Below are positions 49,139-58,073 of a stretch of 59,456 nt of DNA, one piece after another. A program made the translations under genes and the position numbers. Positions within the stretch are counted from its first letter, which is position 1. Each line of letters starts with the position of its first letter. This stretch comes from a bacterium (lineage in GTDB: Bacteria; Zixibacteria; MSB-5A5; WJJR01): positions 1 through 59,456 of the forward strand of contig DATMBC010000071.1 of NCBI GenBank assembly GCA_035559435.1. Direction: 5' to 3'. A model generated the notes under the pieces. That model had not been told where the DNA came from and searched no databases. It saw only the letters and a program-made list of their open reading frames with translations.

Positions 49139-50356
49139 TCAAACCGGGCGTCGCAGGGCGATGTCGGCAATGGCCTTGCGGATCTGTTCCAGACGGAAGG
49201 GCTTGGGCAGGATCATGTCCACACCCGCGCCTTCCAGTTGCTCCTTGGTGATCTGCGCGCCCCAGCCGGAGATGACGATGACCGGCAAGGGCGGAGTGAG
49301 CTGACGGGCGCGACGGGCCACATCCCAGCCGTTGACACCCGGCATGCCCAGATCGGTGATCACCACATCAAAGTCTTTGTCCTCCATTGCCACGATCGCC
49401 GCGGCGCCGGCATCACAGGTGTGGACCTCGTGGCCCACCTCGCGCAGCGCTTCGCCGATCACATCGAGAATGGTGGCGTCGTCGTCAACCAACAGAACCC
49501 GTCGCCGCGCGCTGTCGACGGAGACCTCGCGCACCGGCGGCGGCGCCACGCCGGTGTCGGGCGTGTGGGGCAGTGTGACCGTGAAACGGCTGCCATGGCC
49601 GAGCACTGACTCGACCTGCACATCGCCGCCATGACGCTTGACCACGCCATAGACCACCGCCAGCCCCAGCCCGGTGCCCTCTTCGCCTTTGGTCGTGAAG
49701 AAGGGCGAAAAGACATGTTGCGCCTGTTCGGCAGTCATCCCCACGCCCTCGTCGATGACCTCCAGTTGACAGAGGCCATCGCGTCGGCCGGTGAGCAGCG
49801 TGAGCGGGCCGCCGCCCGGCATGGCGTCGAGGGCATTGAAGATCATGTTGGCGACGGCGTCGACCAGTTCGGAGCGCACACCGCTGACGGTGACATTGTC
49901 GGACAGATGGGTGTCGATGGTGTAAAAGATGCCGCGCTCCTGCGCCTGCGATTCCCAGCGGTAACGGGTCACCTGCATGGCGTCGCCGATGACGTCGTTG
50001 AGGTTGACCGTCTGCATGTCGGTGCGGTGGCCCTGACGGGTGAAATCCTGCAGGCGCTTGACCGTCTCCCCCGCCTGCAGGACAATCATTTCGATGTGCT
50101 CGACATGACGCTTGATCTCGTCGACGTCGGATTTCATCCGCACCAGCTGGGCTCGTCCGAGGATGGCGCCGAGCATGTTGTTGATGTCGTGGATGACGCC
50201 GGAGGCCATCTCGCCCAGGATGCGCAGTTTTTCGGCGCGCTCCATGTCGGCGGCGGAGAGGGTGCGTGGATCGGCGCCCCGCGGGCCGGCGGACCCCCAC
50301 AACGGGGCCCCGGCGGAGGGCCGGGTCTCACGGACGGTGGAATCTTCGGTCGGCAT
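49139..50356 (-). CDS. Hybrid histidine kinase (no sensor domain) with C-terminal receiver
   Basis: 405-residue cytoplasmic kinase. After about 35 Pro/Gly/Ala-rich residues there is a DHp domain with His56 in 'SGVIHDINNMLGAILGRAQL'. The HATPase has N174 ('NMIFNALDAMP'), 'DEGVG' at 202-206 and 'TTKGEEGTGLGL' at 221-232. A receiver domain (about 285-400) has DDD at 291-293, phospho-acceptor Asp335 ('VVITDLGMPG') and Lys385. There is no sensory module. It starts 19 bases after the triple-GAF gene, which has the missing half (see that entry). ATG 50356 is used. The receiver may take the phosphate from His56 or pass it on; no separate response regulator is in the window. Confidence 0.93.
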   Translation of the reverse strand: MPTEDSTVRETRPSAGAPLWGSAGPRGADPRTLSAADMERAEKLRILGEMASGVIHDINNMLGAILGRAQLVRMKSDVDEIKRHVEHIEMIVLQAGETVKRLQDFTRQGHRTDMQTVNLNDVIGDAMQVTRYRWESQAQERGIFYTIDTHLSDNVTVSGVRSELVDAVANMIFNALDAMPGGGPLTLLTGRRDGLCQLEVIDEGVGMTAEQAQHVFSPFFTTKGEEGTGLGLAVVYGVVKRHGGDVQVESVLGHGSRFTVTLPHTPDTGVAPPPVREVSVDSARRRVLLVDDDATILDVIGEALREVGHEVHTCDAGAAAIVAMEDKDFDVVITDLGMPGVNGWDVARRARQLTPPLPVIVISGWGAQITKEQLEGAGVDMILPKPFRLEQIRKAIADIALRRPV

Positions 50357-50375
50357 GAATCGTCTTCGCTTCCCT

Positions 50376-52319
50376 TTACAGGGCGCCCACCGGCGCCTTT
50401 CGTCCGGCGGCGGCCGTCGCGTGACGACGGGCGGCGTCGGCCAACGAGGCCGGACGGACAAAATCGGTTTCGGACGCCGGCGCCGATTCGGCCGGACGGG
50501 TCCAACTCCATCGCTCGCGCGGAATGAGCGCGCCCTCATCACCGGCGCGGATGGCCGCCTCCTGCAGAATCTCCATCAACGTCGTATGGATGCGCGTGGC
50601 GGAACGCTCGATGCTGCCCAGATAACGGGAGACCTCCGGCGAGACATCCGCCTGCTTGAGACGGATCAACTCCGCCGAGCCGATGATCGTGGTCAGTGGA
50701 TTGACCACTTCACGGCTCCAGGCCTTGAGACGTTCACTCAGCGCGTCGGCCGGCGTTGCGGCGCCGGATTCGCCGCGATCCAGACTCCACTTGCGGCAGA
50801 GAGCATCGGCCAGTTTGCCCAGCACCATGCGCGAGCCGGCGTCCAGATGCGCCCGGTCGGGATGACGCCGCTCGATGACGTCGATCACCCCCAGCGGCAT
50901 GCCGTTGCGGTGAATCGGCACCAAACAGCCGGTCTTCATCCGCCGGTCCATGGCCAGCGCGGCTTCGGAATCGTCCATGACCGCTTCGGGATCGCCTTGG
51001 TTGACCGTCAACGTGCGGCGGCTCTCCAACGCCCAGCGGTGCCAGGGCAACTGAGCCAGCGGCACCTGACGCGGACGGTCGGGGTCGGCGATGCGTCCCG
51101 ACGCCCCCACCTCGGAAAGCGATTGCATGCGGTCATCGAGACGATAGACGCGGATGCCGGTGGCGTCGACCATGCCGGCGGCGGCGTTGATGAGCGATGC
51201 GTCATCGTCGGCCGCGTCGGAGCCCGCATGTCCGAGAAAGGCCAGTAGCTGTTCCTGACGCTGCCGGCGGCGTGTTTCGTTCAACAGGCAGAACCACGGC
51301 GCGAGATGCGCGGCAACGGTCTCGAGCAGACCGACGGCGGTTTCGTCGAATTGGCCGGGCTGACGGTGCGCCAGCGTCAGGGTGCCGGTCACACGGCGGC
51401 CATCGCGCACCGGCACGATCAACCGCGAGCGCATGCCCAACCGACGCTCCCACGGCCACGGCTGCGTGTCGTCATCGTTGCCCTCGTCGTCGGCCATGTC
51501 GAGATCGGGCGTGATCACGGCGCGCCCGGTGTCCAGCACACGGCGCAGCGCCGCGCCGGTCACCGGCCAGCCATGGCGGCTTTCGGTGACGCGTTGCGAG
51601 TCGGCGAGCATCGACACACGATCTTCATGGGCGCGCGAGTCGCCCAAGGAGGAGATGGAGAGGTAATCGTAGGCGATAATGCCCTTCAGCGCCTGATCAA
51701 TGACCGACGGCGCCGCTTCCAGACGTCGCGCCGGCAAGAGTTGCGGCATGGCGTCGGCCAGACGGGCGGCGAGAATGCCGCGGTCGCCGTGCTCGATCAC
51801 TTCGCACCATTGGGAGAGGTGGCGCGCCACCAACGCCGCGGCGGCGATCCAATCCGACGGCGCGGGGCGGCGCGGATTTTGCACGAGCAGGATGCCGTAG
51901 ACATGGTCCCCGTCGCGCAACGGCAGAGTGACCAGCGGCGTGTCGCCGGCGCCATGCACCAGCGCCAGCGGCTCCGACTGCGAGGCCCACCAGGCCAATT
52001 CGGCCATCAGGCCGGTATGCTCCGGCGCGGGCGCAGTGAGCGCAGCGGCGTCAACTCCGGCGACGCCGAGACGACGCACCTGGCGGCGGCGCAGACTGAT
52101 TTTGTAAACGTACGCGCAGTCGGCGTCGACATCGCGCCGAAAGACTCCGGCCAGATGAAGCAGCATGGCATCCAGCGAACTGTCGGCGGTCAACTCATGC
52201 GCCAGATCGTTCCAGAGACGGTGGCCATTACGGCGGTTCTGTCCGCCGCCTTTGCGCCACAATCCCGCCAGCGCCGCCAGAGCGGCCGCCGGTGCGGTCC
52301 ATGCGAGGATTGTGTCCAT
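50376..52319 (-). CDS. Triple-GAF sensor protein with degenerate (His-less) kinase dimerisation segment
   Basis: 647 residues. One N-terminal TM helix ('ILAWTAPAAALAALAGLW') is followed by three GAF-like modules (about 35-180, 190-370, 380-545). The typical 'VPVRDGRRVTGTLTLAHRQP' and 'VPIHRNGMPLGVIDVIERRH' strands are present. At about 565-635 a HisKA-like helical pair has 'SREVVNPLTTIIGSAELIRL', which aligns with 'AHEINNPLTAIIGYAEL' of kinases but has Arg in place of His. There is no HATPase. It cannot be a kinase alone. ATG 52319 is preferred to 52322 because of GGAGG 7 bases upstream. It is followed after 19 bases by the catalytic kinase. Confidence 0.88.
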   Translation of the reverse strand: MDTILAWTAPAAALAALAGLWRKGGGQNRRNGHRLWNDLAHELTADSSLDAMLLHLAGVFRRDVDADCAYVYKISLRRRQVRRLGVAGVDAAALTAPAPEHTGLMAELAWWASQSEPLALVHGAGDTPLVTLPLRDGDHVYGILLVQNPRRPAPSDWIAAAALVARHLSQWCEVIEHGDRGILAARLADAMPQLLPARRLEAAPSVIDQALKGIIAYDYLSISSLGDSRAHEDRVSMLADSQRVTESRHGWPVTGAALRRVLDTGRAVITPDLDMADDEGNDDDTQPWPWERRLGMRSRLIVPVRDGRRVTGTLTLAHRQPGQFDETAVGLLETVAAHLAPWFCLLNETRRRQRQEQLLAFLGHAGSDAADDDASLINAAAGMVDATGIRVYRLDDRMQSLSEVGASGRIADPDRPRQVPLAQLPWHRWALESRRTLTVNQGDPEAVMDDSEAALAMDRRMKTGCLVPIHRNGMPLGVIDVIERRHPDRAHLDAGSRMVLGKLADALCRKWSLDRGESGAATPADALSERLKAWSREVVNPLTTIIGSAELIRLKQADVSPEVSRYLGSIERSATRIHTTLMEILQEAAIRAGDEGALIPRERWSWTRPAESAPASETDFVRPASLADAARRHATAAAGRKAPVGAL

Positions 52320-52817
52320 CATACCCCCTCCAACACTCATGCCCTCCGTGGCAATGCGCAGCGCGCCGGTCACAACGGTAACGTCCCAGACCGGGTTCAC
52401 GGGGAGGAGCGCGAACATCTCATGTCCTGTCACTGCGCGTTTCGGTGTTTGGTCCGTGAGGGTCCATCCGGCAGGGCCGGATGCGACGCGACTTCATGAT
52501 GGAAACCGCGAACGTGGGGCTGCTCCCCATACCGCTCATCTATAAAGTCGGCTGCGCAAGCGAAACCTTAACAAGCAATTACGACCCGCAAGCGGGAAGT
52601 TTCCCTCACAAGCGATTTGCGGCTAACAAGTTGAGTGTATGCAAGAACCTGCAATGCCAATCCGCCGTACGCACATTCGGCGTAGACACCGCTTTCGAGC
52701 CGCGCCAGTGATCGCGCAGAGGACCGAGGGGCGGAAAGCCGCTTGCACCGTCGATGAAGATGACGAGCACCCGCGCGCGGCGCTTGAGGGCCGTGCGCCG
52801 GTGACGGGCGCAAGCCG
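52320..52817. other. Intergenic region between rnhC and the triple-GAF gene
   Basis: About 500 bases. A/T-rich around 52530-52620 ('ATCTATAAAGTCGG' region). Read on the minus strand, a TATAGAT box at about 52540-52550 may be the -10 of the GAF promoter, but the -35 is unclear. A GTGACGG / CCGTCAC stem lies at 52801-52821 around the rnhC stop. No gene recognised. Confidence 0.4.
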
Positions 52818-53474
52818 TCACCCGCGCGGGATCTTGTAGAAATTCTTGAAATGGGTTTTCACCAGACGGGCGAGAACTTCGAGGCCGTGCGATTTGGCAA
52901 TCTGCGCAGCGGCGACATCGACCGGGGCGCCGGCGCCTTTGGGCAGCGTGACGCCGTACTCCCGGCCGAGAGCCTGCAGGCGACGCAGAAACTCGGCACG
53001 GGCCAGCACCGAGGCGGCGGCCACCGCAATGTCGGCTTCGCCGCGCGGCATCTGCACCAAACGCACCTGCCGTCCCTTCTCGAACAAGGCGCGCTCAATG
53101 AGCGACTCATCGCCAAACTGGTCGGCGATGACGATGTCGACCGCGACTTGCTCGAGCAGGTTTTCGATCGCGCGCGCATGCCCCCAGGCCAGCATGCGGT
53201 TCAGGTTGCGGAATTTGCCGTAGAGTTCGTTGTATTTCTCAGGTCCGATGGCCACCACGCTGTGCGGGATGCCGGCCTCGCGGATCTGCGCCGCCAGCCT
53301 GGCGGCGCGTCCATCGGAGAGCTTTTTCGAATCGGTGATGCCCCAGTCGGCGAGGAGAACGCCCTGGGCGAAGTCGCAGGCAACCGCGGCGATGACCAGC
53401 GGTCCGAAGAAGTCGCCCTTGCCCGACTCATCGGTGCCGGCGCGCCGTCCCGCCGGCGCCGGCCCGGGCGCCAG
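52818..53474 (-). CDS. rnhC: Ribonuclease HIII core, start codon not canonical
   Basis: RNase HIII-type enzyme that cuts RNA in RNA-DNA hybrids. Catalytic acids: Asp-Glu of 'GTDESGKGDFFGPLVIAAV' (Asp codon at 53430-53432), Asp in 'VDIVIADQFGDESLI', and Glu in 'PRGEADIAVAAASVLARAEF'. Reading this frame up from 52818, no ATG, GTG or TTG occurs between the GTG at 53256-53258, which is inside the fold, and a TGA near 53690. The real start must be rarer (CTG at 53472-53474 or 53517-53519, both after poor ribosome sites), or there is a frameshift or error. The shown start is the CTG nearest the core. The usual N-terminal TBP-like domain of RNase HIII is not seen. The upstream gene overlaps the open frame. 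Confidence 0.7.
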   Translation of the reverse strand: MAPGPAPAGRRAGTDESGKGDFFGPLVIAAVACDFAQGVLLADWGITDSKKLSDGRAARLAAQIREAGIPHSVVAIGPEKYNELYGKFRNLNRMLAWGHARAIENLLEQVAVDIVIADQFGDESLIERALFEKGRQVRLVQMPRGEADIAVAAASVLARAEFLRRLQALGREYGVTLPKGAGAPVDVAAAQIAKSHGLEVLARLVKTHFKNFYKIPRG

Positions 53475-53499
53475 GGAGAGTTGCTCGGCGTCGGTCCGT

Positions 53500-54207
53500 T
53501 TATTGACCGGGCGCGGCAGAACCGGTCCCCCCGGTGGTGTCGGCGGGCGGATCGAAATCCACCGACATGATGATCGCCTTGGCTTCCTCGTTGACGGTGC
53601 GGTAGATCTCGCGCTCGCAGGTGAAGTGCAGCAGATACACCAGATCCCCGCGCTTGGCCAGATACAGATCGCCCAGCAGGGCGTCCTCTTTCAGTTTGTA
53701 CTCGTCCTTCGCCCGGTTGTAGAGCTGGACCTCGTAGTCCTGGCGAAAGTGCATCGCCAACGCTTTCTGGCCGTCGATGGTGATCGGCCCCTGCTCGACA
53801 AACTGGCCTTTGATCAGAATCGGAAAGGCCTTGGCCAGATCCTTGCGCGTGGCGCGCTTGCTTTTGCGGTCGGCCAGTTCGGCGGCGTAGGCCTCCAGCG
53901 GCATCGCGGAGGTGTCGACGTAGACGCCGATGATCGGCATGGTGAACTTCTCTTCATTGTCGAGATAGTCGGTGGGGACATTGACGCTTTTCTGCGTGAG
54001 GACAAATCGCGTCCCGCGCGGCTTGCCGGCTTCCTCGTCGTCGATCTTGCCGAACTTCCAATTGTCATACTTTTCCATCGTGAAGCCATAGAGCGCATCG
54101 CGGTAGAAGTTCCCCGCGGCGGTGCCGGTGGGACGATTCTCCCCCGCCGCCGCCACGGACACCAACAGCGCTATCGATAGCATCGCCCCAAGGCGCGGTC
54201 CTGACAT
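53500..54207 (-). CDS. Exported protein of unknown function
   Basis: 235 residues. The signal peptide is 'GAMLSIALLVSVAAAGE'. Then comes a beta-rich domain with 'DALYGFTMEKYDNWKFGKID', 'FTMPIIGVYVDTSAMPLEAY', 'ITIDGQKALAMHFRQDYEVQ' and a final Thr/Gly/Pro tail. The 'GFTMEKYDNW' start and 'KGQFVE...I.GQKAL.M.F' middle are reminiscent of PsbP/DUF1795-like periplasmic proteins, but this is weak. GAGGAGG lies 6 bases before ATG 54207. Its 3' end overlaps the frame of rnhC by up to 20 bases if rnhC starts at 53519. Confidence 0.75.
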   Translation of the reverse strand: MSGPRLGAMLSIALLVSVAAAGENRPTGTAAGNFYRDALYGFTMEKYDNWKFGKIDDEEAGKPRGTRFVLTQKSVNVPTDYLDNEEKFTMPIIGVYVDTSAMPLEAYAAELADRKSKRATRKDLAKAFPILIKGQFVEQGPITIDGQKALAMHFRQDYEVQLYNRAKDEYKLKEDALLGDLYLAKRGDLVYLLHFTCEREIYRTVNEEAKAIIMSVDFDPPADTTGGTGSAAPGQ

Positions 54208-54677
54208 GCGATCCTCCTCTCCGGCAGTGGTACACGATAACCGAAGCGGGCGCGCTTGCCAAGTCTGAGAGTGAGGCGGGATGACACGATCGCGAGGGCA
54301 AAAAATCAGGGCCGGGGGGTGATGGAGTTGGGATCGGCCACGCTCGGGAGGGTCAGTAGCGAGCGCAGGACATCATCCCCGGCCCATATCGTTACAGCAT
54401 GCAAGCCCGTCCTTTGTTCCCGAACGAGATTGCCGCTTGTCAGTCTCTGTCTACATTTATTGATCCATTGGCATAAACAACGCTGCGTCGATTCTGTTTC
54501 CTGCCGCCGTGGGACGATCGGCCCCGATTGGCGACACTGGCAGAGAGAGCAAACGGCGTACCGCGTCCTCCCTCACGTATTAGTTACGATGAAATACCGA
54601 ACTCGTTAGCAGATAATGCGTTGAAAATTTGGTCTTCGCGGAAGGATGCAGCGGTTTGCAGAGCTTCGGCAACCGAG
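54208..54677. other. Intergenic region, no feature recognised
   Basis: About 470 bases between the exported-protein gene and nadK. G+C is lower than the neighbours in 54400-54620. Open frames of up to 117 codons lack ribosome sites and domain similarity. I see no repeat-family member and no tRNA-like structure. Confidence 0.4.
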
Positions 54678-55547
54678 CTATGGCCGCGACTCGCCCGGAC
54701 CCAGACCCCAGTGGAGTTTTTCGCGCAGAACCCGCAAAAACGAGCGCCCAGGGAAGTTGATGAGACGGGCCGGGAAGGGGGCACGGGCAATTTCGACGGT
54801 CGCTCCCGTCGCCAGTTTGCGTGTCCACTGCCCGTCGACTGTCAGCATCGCCTCGCCGGCGACCGCGCGGACCGTGACGCTGAGTCGATCATCGGCGCCG
54901 AAGACCATGGGACGCTGGGCCAGCGTATGCGGCGAAATCGGCGCCATCAGGAAGCCCTGCATCGTCGGCAACAGAATCGGCCCGCCCACCGAGAGGGCAT
55001 AGGCGGTCGATCCGGTCGGGGTGGCGACAATCAGACCATCGCCGGCGATCTCGCTTAGGAAGTCGCCGTTGAGGTGCACGTGGAGGTGGATGATCCGGGC
55101 GATGCCGCCCTTGTCGATCACGATGTCATTGAGGGCCGCCCAGTGATGCTTGCCGCCCTCCGGCTCGCGCACCTCGAGCATGAACCGCTCCTCGATGATA
55201 TACTGCCCGGCGGCCACCCGGTCGAGGGCCTGCTCCGCTTCCTCAGGCGAGGCCACCGTGAGGAAGCCCAGCGTGCCCAAATTGATGCCGAGGACCGGTG
55301 TGCCGGCCTCGCAGACTGCCCGCGCTGCGGTGAGAATCGTGCCATCGCCGCCCAGCGAAAGCAGCAGGTCTATCTTGCCGGTGAATCGTCCTTCGGGGAT
55401 CGATTGGAAGTCGGGCGTACGGGCCGCCTGGACGCGTTCGCAGGCCGTGATCGGCCAGCCCCGGGCGTCCGCCCAACGTTCCACCCGCCGCAGAACCTCC
55501 TCGGCGTTGGGACGCAGGGTATTGACGATCAGGCCGAGTCGTTTCAT
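54678..55547 (-). CDS. nadK: NAD kinase
   Basis: 289-residue NAD+ kinase, which makes NADP+ from NAD+ using ATP or polyphosphate in the cytoplasm. The GGDGT motif is at residues 66-70 ('LLLSLGGDGTILTAARAV'), 'INLGTLGFLT' follows near 90, and the adenine-binding 'ATPTGSTAYALSVGGPILLP' near 180-200. 'ALNDIVIDKG' provides the conserved Asn-Asp. ATG 55547 with AAGGAAG upstream is chosen; the longer frame overlaps the ispA stop. It lies 10 bases downstream of ispA, matching the usual ispA-nadK order in many bacterial cofactor operons. Confidence 0.97.
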   Translation of the reverse strand: MKRLGLIVNTLRPNAEEVLRRVERWADARGWPITACERVQAARTPDFQSIPEGRFTGKIDLLLSLGGDGTILTAARAVCEAGTPVLGINLGTLGFLTVASPEEAEQALDRVAAGQYIIEERFMLEVREPEGGKHHWAALNDIVIDKGGIARIIHLHVHLNGDFLSEIAGDGLIVATPTGSTAYALSVGGPILLPTMQGFLMAPISPHTLAQRPMVFGADDRLSVTVRAVAGEAMLTVDGQWTRKLATGATVEIARAPFPARLINFPGRSFLRVLREKLHWGLGPGESRP

Positions 55548-55557
55548 CCCATCTTCC

Positions 55558-56466
55558 TTATCGGTCGCGGGCGATGATGAAATCGGCGACGGCGGCCAAA
55601 AGCGCCGGATCGCCGTGGAATCCGGACAACGCGGCTTTGGCCTCCTCGACCAGCGCGGCGGCGCGTCGGCGCGAGGCCTCCAAGCCAATGGCGGCCGGGT
55701 AGGTCACTTTCTGGTGCTTCAAGTCGGAGCCGGTCGGCTTGCCCAGTTTCTCTGCCGGCTCGGTCAACTCGAGGATGTCGTCGATGATCTGGAAGGCCAG
55801 CCCCAGCGCATCGCCAAAGCGCCTCAGAGGCGCCAGGTCAGGATGCTCCAGCGCGCGGCCGGTCATGACGCCGCCGGCCAACAGACTGGCGGTGATCAGC
55901 CGACCCGTCTTGCGCTGGTGGATCGCGCGCACCAGTTCCTCGGTGGGAGTCTTCCCTTCCGCCTCGAGATCGGCCATCTGGCCATCGGCCATCCCTTCCG
56001 GGCCGACCGCGTGAGCCAAGAGCCGGATGATCTCCGCTCCCCCTTCACGGCCCAGGATTTCGAACGCCAGCGCCTGCAAGGCATCACCGGCCAGGACCGC
56101 GGTGGCCTCATCGAACGCAACGTGGACGGTCGGACGGCCGCGGCGTTGGTCATCGTCGTCCATGCAGGGCAGATCGTCGTGGATGAGCGAGTAGGTGTGC
56201 AGCATCTCGATGGCGGCCGCCACCGGATAGATGGCGGGCCGATCGCCGCCCAGCGACCGGTGGCCGGCCAGGCAGAGGATCGGGCGGAGCCGCTTGGCGG
56301 GCGCCAGCACCGCGTGACGCATGGCATCAAACAACCGCGGCGACGCGCCCGGCGGACAGGTCAGGATACGCGCCAGCTCGGCTTCAAGATGCTGCTGCTC
56401 GGCGCGCCAGAAGGTCAGCAGCGCGGTCGCGGGGCCCACATGCGCCTCAGAGGATGAGCCGCTCAT
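55558..56466 (-). CDS. ispA: Polyprenyl (farnesyl/geranylgeranyl) diphosphate synthase
   Basis: 302-residue trans-isoprenyl diphosphate synthase that condenses IPP with allylic diphosphates. The first Asp-rich motif is 'DDLPCMDDDD' near 97-106, and the second 'IIDDILELTE' has Glu at its last position instead of the common Asp. 'GKPTGSDLKHQKVTYPA' is the typical following loop. Two residues upstream of the first motif are not bulky aromatics ('LHTYSLIHDDL'), consistent with FPP or GGPP chain length. Start 56466 overlaps the xseB stop (ATGA), so the genes are coupled. The open frame upstream of 56466 is a shadow of xseB. Confidence 0.95.
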   Translation of the reverse strand: MSGSSSEAHVGPATALLTFWRAEQQHLEAELARILTCPPGASPRLFDAMRHAVLAPAKRLRPILCLAGHRSLGGDRPAIYPVAAAIEMLHTYSLIHDDLPCMDDDDQRRGRPTVHVAFDEATAVLAGDALQALAFEILGREGGAEIIRLLAHAVGPEGMADGQMADLEAEGKTPTEELVRAIHQRKTGRLITASLLAGGVMTGRALEHPDLAPLRRFGDALGLAFQIIDDILELTEPAEKLGKPTGSDLKHQKVTYPAAIGLEASRRRAAALVEEAKAALSGFHGDPALLAAVADFIIARDR

Positions 56467-56690
56467 GCGCCTCCGGCATCGGCGTCGTCGCGGGCGCTCA
56501 GCTTCTCGATCTTCTCCCGGGCCGCGCCGAGTTTCTCGTTGCAAAACTTCACCAGCGTCATCCCCTCGGTGTAGAGCTCCAGCGACTCCTCCAAGGCGAC
56601 ATCGCCGCTTTCAAGACGGGCGACGATCTCCTCCAGACGTTCGAAGGCCTGCTCGAATTTCTCCGGCGGGGCGGATTTCGGCTTGTTCAT
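56463..56690 (-). CDS. xseB: Exodeoxyribonuclease VII small subunit
   Basis: 75-residue helical subunit of ExoVII. 'KFEQAFERLEEIVARLESGD' and 'ALEESLELYTEGMTLVKFCN' form the conserved two-helix core that binds XseA. ATG 56690 is chosen over 56732 because it leaves a normal length. The gap to xseA (56802) is 111 bases and carries a repeat-family-I-like GGGGCTGACAG sequence (56755-56782). The 3' end overlaps ispA by 4 bases. Confidence 0.95.
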   Translation of the reverse strand: MNKPKSAPPEKFEQAFERLEEIVARLESGDVALEESLELYTEGMTLVKFCNEKLGAAREKIEKLSARDDADAGGA

Positions 56691-56801
56691 GGAGACATGG
56701 TAGCAGATTGGCGCGGGCCGAGACAATGGCATTCACGCGCGCCGCGCGCGCGGGCAGCAAGGGGCTGACAGAGCGCTGTCGTGCGATGCAACGGGATCGT
56801 G

Positions 56802-58028
56802 CTATTCGGCAATCGACCGGATGGTCCCGCCGGCGAGGGTGGTGACGAGACGATCACCGGCGCGGACTGTCGCCGGGTCGCGCAGGGCCGCCGGGTCGCC
56901 CTCGCGGCGGGTGATCGAATACCCGCGCTGCAGAACCTGTTCGGGCGAGAGCGCCTGCAGACGTCCCTGCAAGCTCGCCACCCGCTGCGTGTGGTGGCGC
57001 ATTTCCTGCTCGAGGGTTCGCATCAGACGCAGCGCGGTCTCATCGACACGCTGCGACCACTGCAGGAACAGATCGGCGGGGCGGCGCAGCGCATGCGACA
57101 TGGTGAGCCGCTCGAGACGCTGGGCGCGTGTCTGCAACAGTCGGTCGATGGCGCGTTCCAACCGCCGGCTGAGTGTCGGCATCTGCTCGCGCGCCCGCAC
57201 CCAACCCTCGGTCACCATCTGCGCCGCCATGGTCGGGGTGGCGGCGCGCAGGTCGGCGACAAAGTCGGCAATGGTGAAGTCCACCTCGTGGCCGACCGCC
57301 GAGATCACCGGCAGGCGCGACGCATGGATGGCGCGCGCCACCATCTCCTCGTTGAACGGCCAGAGGTCCTCCAGCGAGCCGCCGCCGCGTCCGACGATCA
57401 GCACATCGATGTCCGCGCGGGCATTGAGCGCTTCGATGCCGGCCACGATGTCTTCCCGGGCTCCTTCGCCCTGCACCTTGGCGGGGTGCAGGACGACTTC
57501 AAGCGCGGGAAAGCGGGCGGCAACGGTGCGGCGGATGTCCTGGATGACCGCGCCGGTCGGCGATGTGACCACACCCACCCGCAGCGGATAGGCCGGGATG
57601 GGCCGTTTGCGCGCCTCGTCGAAGAGTCCCTCGCGGAGGAGTTTCTCCTTCAGTTTCTGGAAAGCGACTTCCAGCGGGCCGATCCCAATGGCGGTGATCT
57701 GGGTGATGACCAACTGATAGCCGCCACGCGGGGCATAGACACTCACATGGCCATAGGCGCGCACCCGCAACCCGGCGTCGGGCTTGAAGTCGAGCCGCAC
57801 GGTGTTCTTCCAGATGACGCAATCGAGGACCGCGTTTTCGTCTTTGATTGTCAGGTACCGGTGACCGGAGGCGGCCAGCGTGGACTTGGAGATTTCCCCT
57901 TCGACCCAGACTTCCCCGACGGTGTCGGCGAGAATCTGTTTGATTAACGCGGTCAGTTCGGTGACGGAGTAGACCCGATCGGTCTGTGTCACCAGAGGGA
58001 GAAAGCCGCTGGAGGAGGAGTTGAGCAT
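56802..58028 (-). CDS. xseA: Exodeoxyribonuclease VII large subunit
   Basis: 408-residue catalytic subunit of ExoVII, which degrades single-stranded DNA bidirectionally to oligonucleotides. An N-terminal OB-fold spans about 20-115 ('VWVEGEISKSTLAASGHRYL', 'TIKDENAVLDCVIWKN'). The nuclease domain contains 'VGVVTSPTGAVIQDIRRTVA', 'DVLIVGRGGGSLEDLWPFNE' and 'ISAVGHEVDFTIADFVADLR', the classical XseA motifs. A coiled-coil tail (about 280-380) binds XseB. It begins 46 bases downstream of folD and has the usual length. Part of the folD-xseA-xseB-ispA-nadK run. Confidence 0.97.
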   Translation of the reverse strand: MLNSSSSGFLPLVTQTDRVYSVTELTALIKQILADTVGEVWVEGEISKSTLAASGHRYLTIKDENAVLDCVIWKNTVRLDFKPDAGLRVRAYGHVSVYAPRGGYQLVITQITAIGIGPLEVAFQKLKEKLLREGLFDEARKRPIPAYPLRVGVVTSPTGAVIQDIRRTVAARFPALEVVLHPAKVQGEGAREDIVAGIEALNARADIDVLIVGRGGGSLEDLWPFNEEMVARAIHASRLPVISAVGHEVDFTIADFVADLRAATPTMAAQMVTEGWVRAREQMPTLSRRLERAIDRLLQTRAQRLERLTMSHALRRPADLFLQWSQRVDETALRLMRTLEQEMRHHTQRVASLQGRLQALSPEQVLQRGYSITRREGDPAALRDPATVRAGDRLVTTLAGGTIRSIAE

Positions 58029-58073
58029 GGTTGGATGCCGAAAGGTCGCGCCGGGGCCGGATGCGCCCCCGTT

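Noticed and set aside
47456-49609. 717-codon open frame antisense to the GGDDxY and kinase genes
   Set aside because: It spans the kinase terminator and two real genes and has no recognisable domain. The repeats in the true gene generate long open frames on the opposite strand.
54256-54609. 117-codon open frame in the nadK upstream gap
   Set aside because: No ribosome site, no recognisable domain, and odd composition; probably non-coding.
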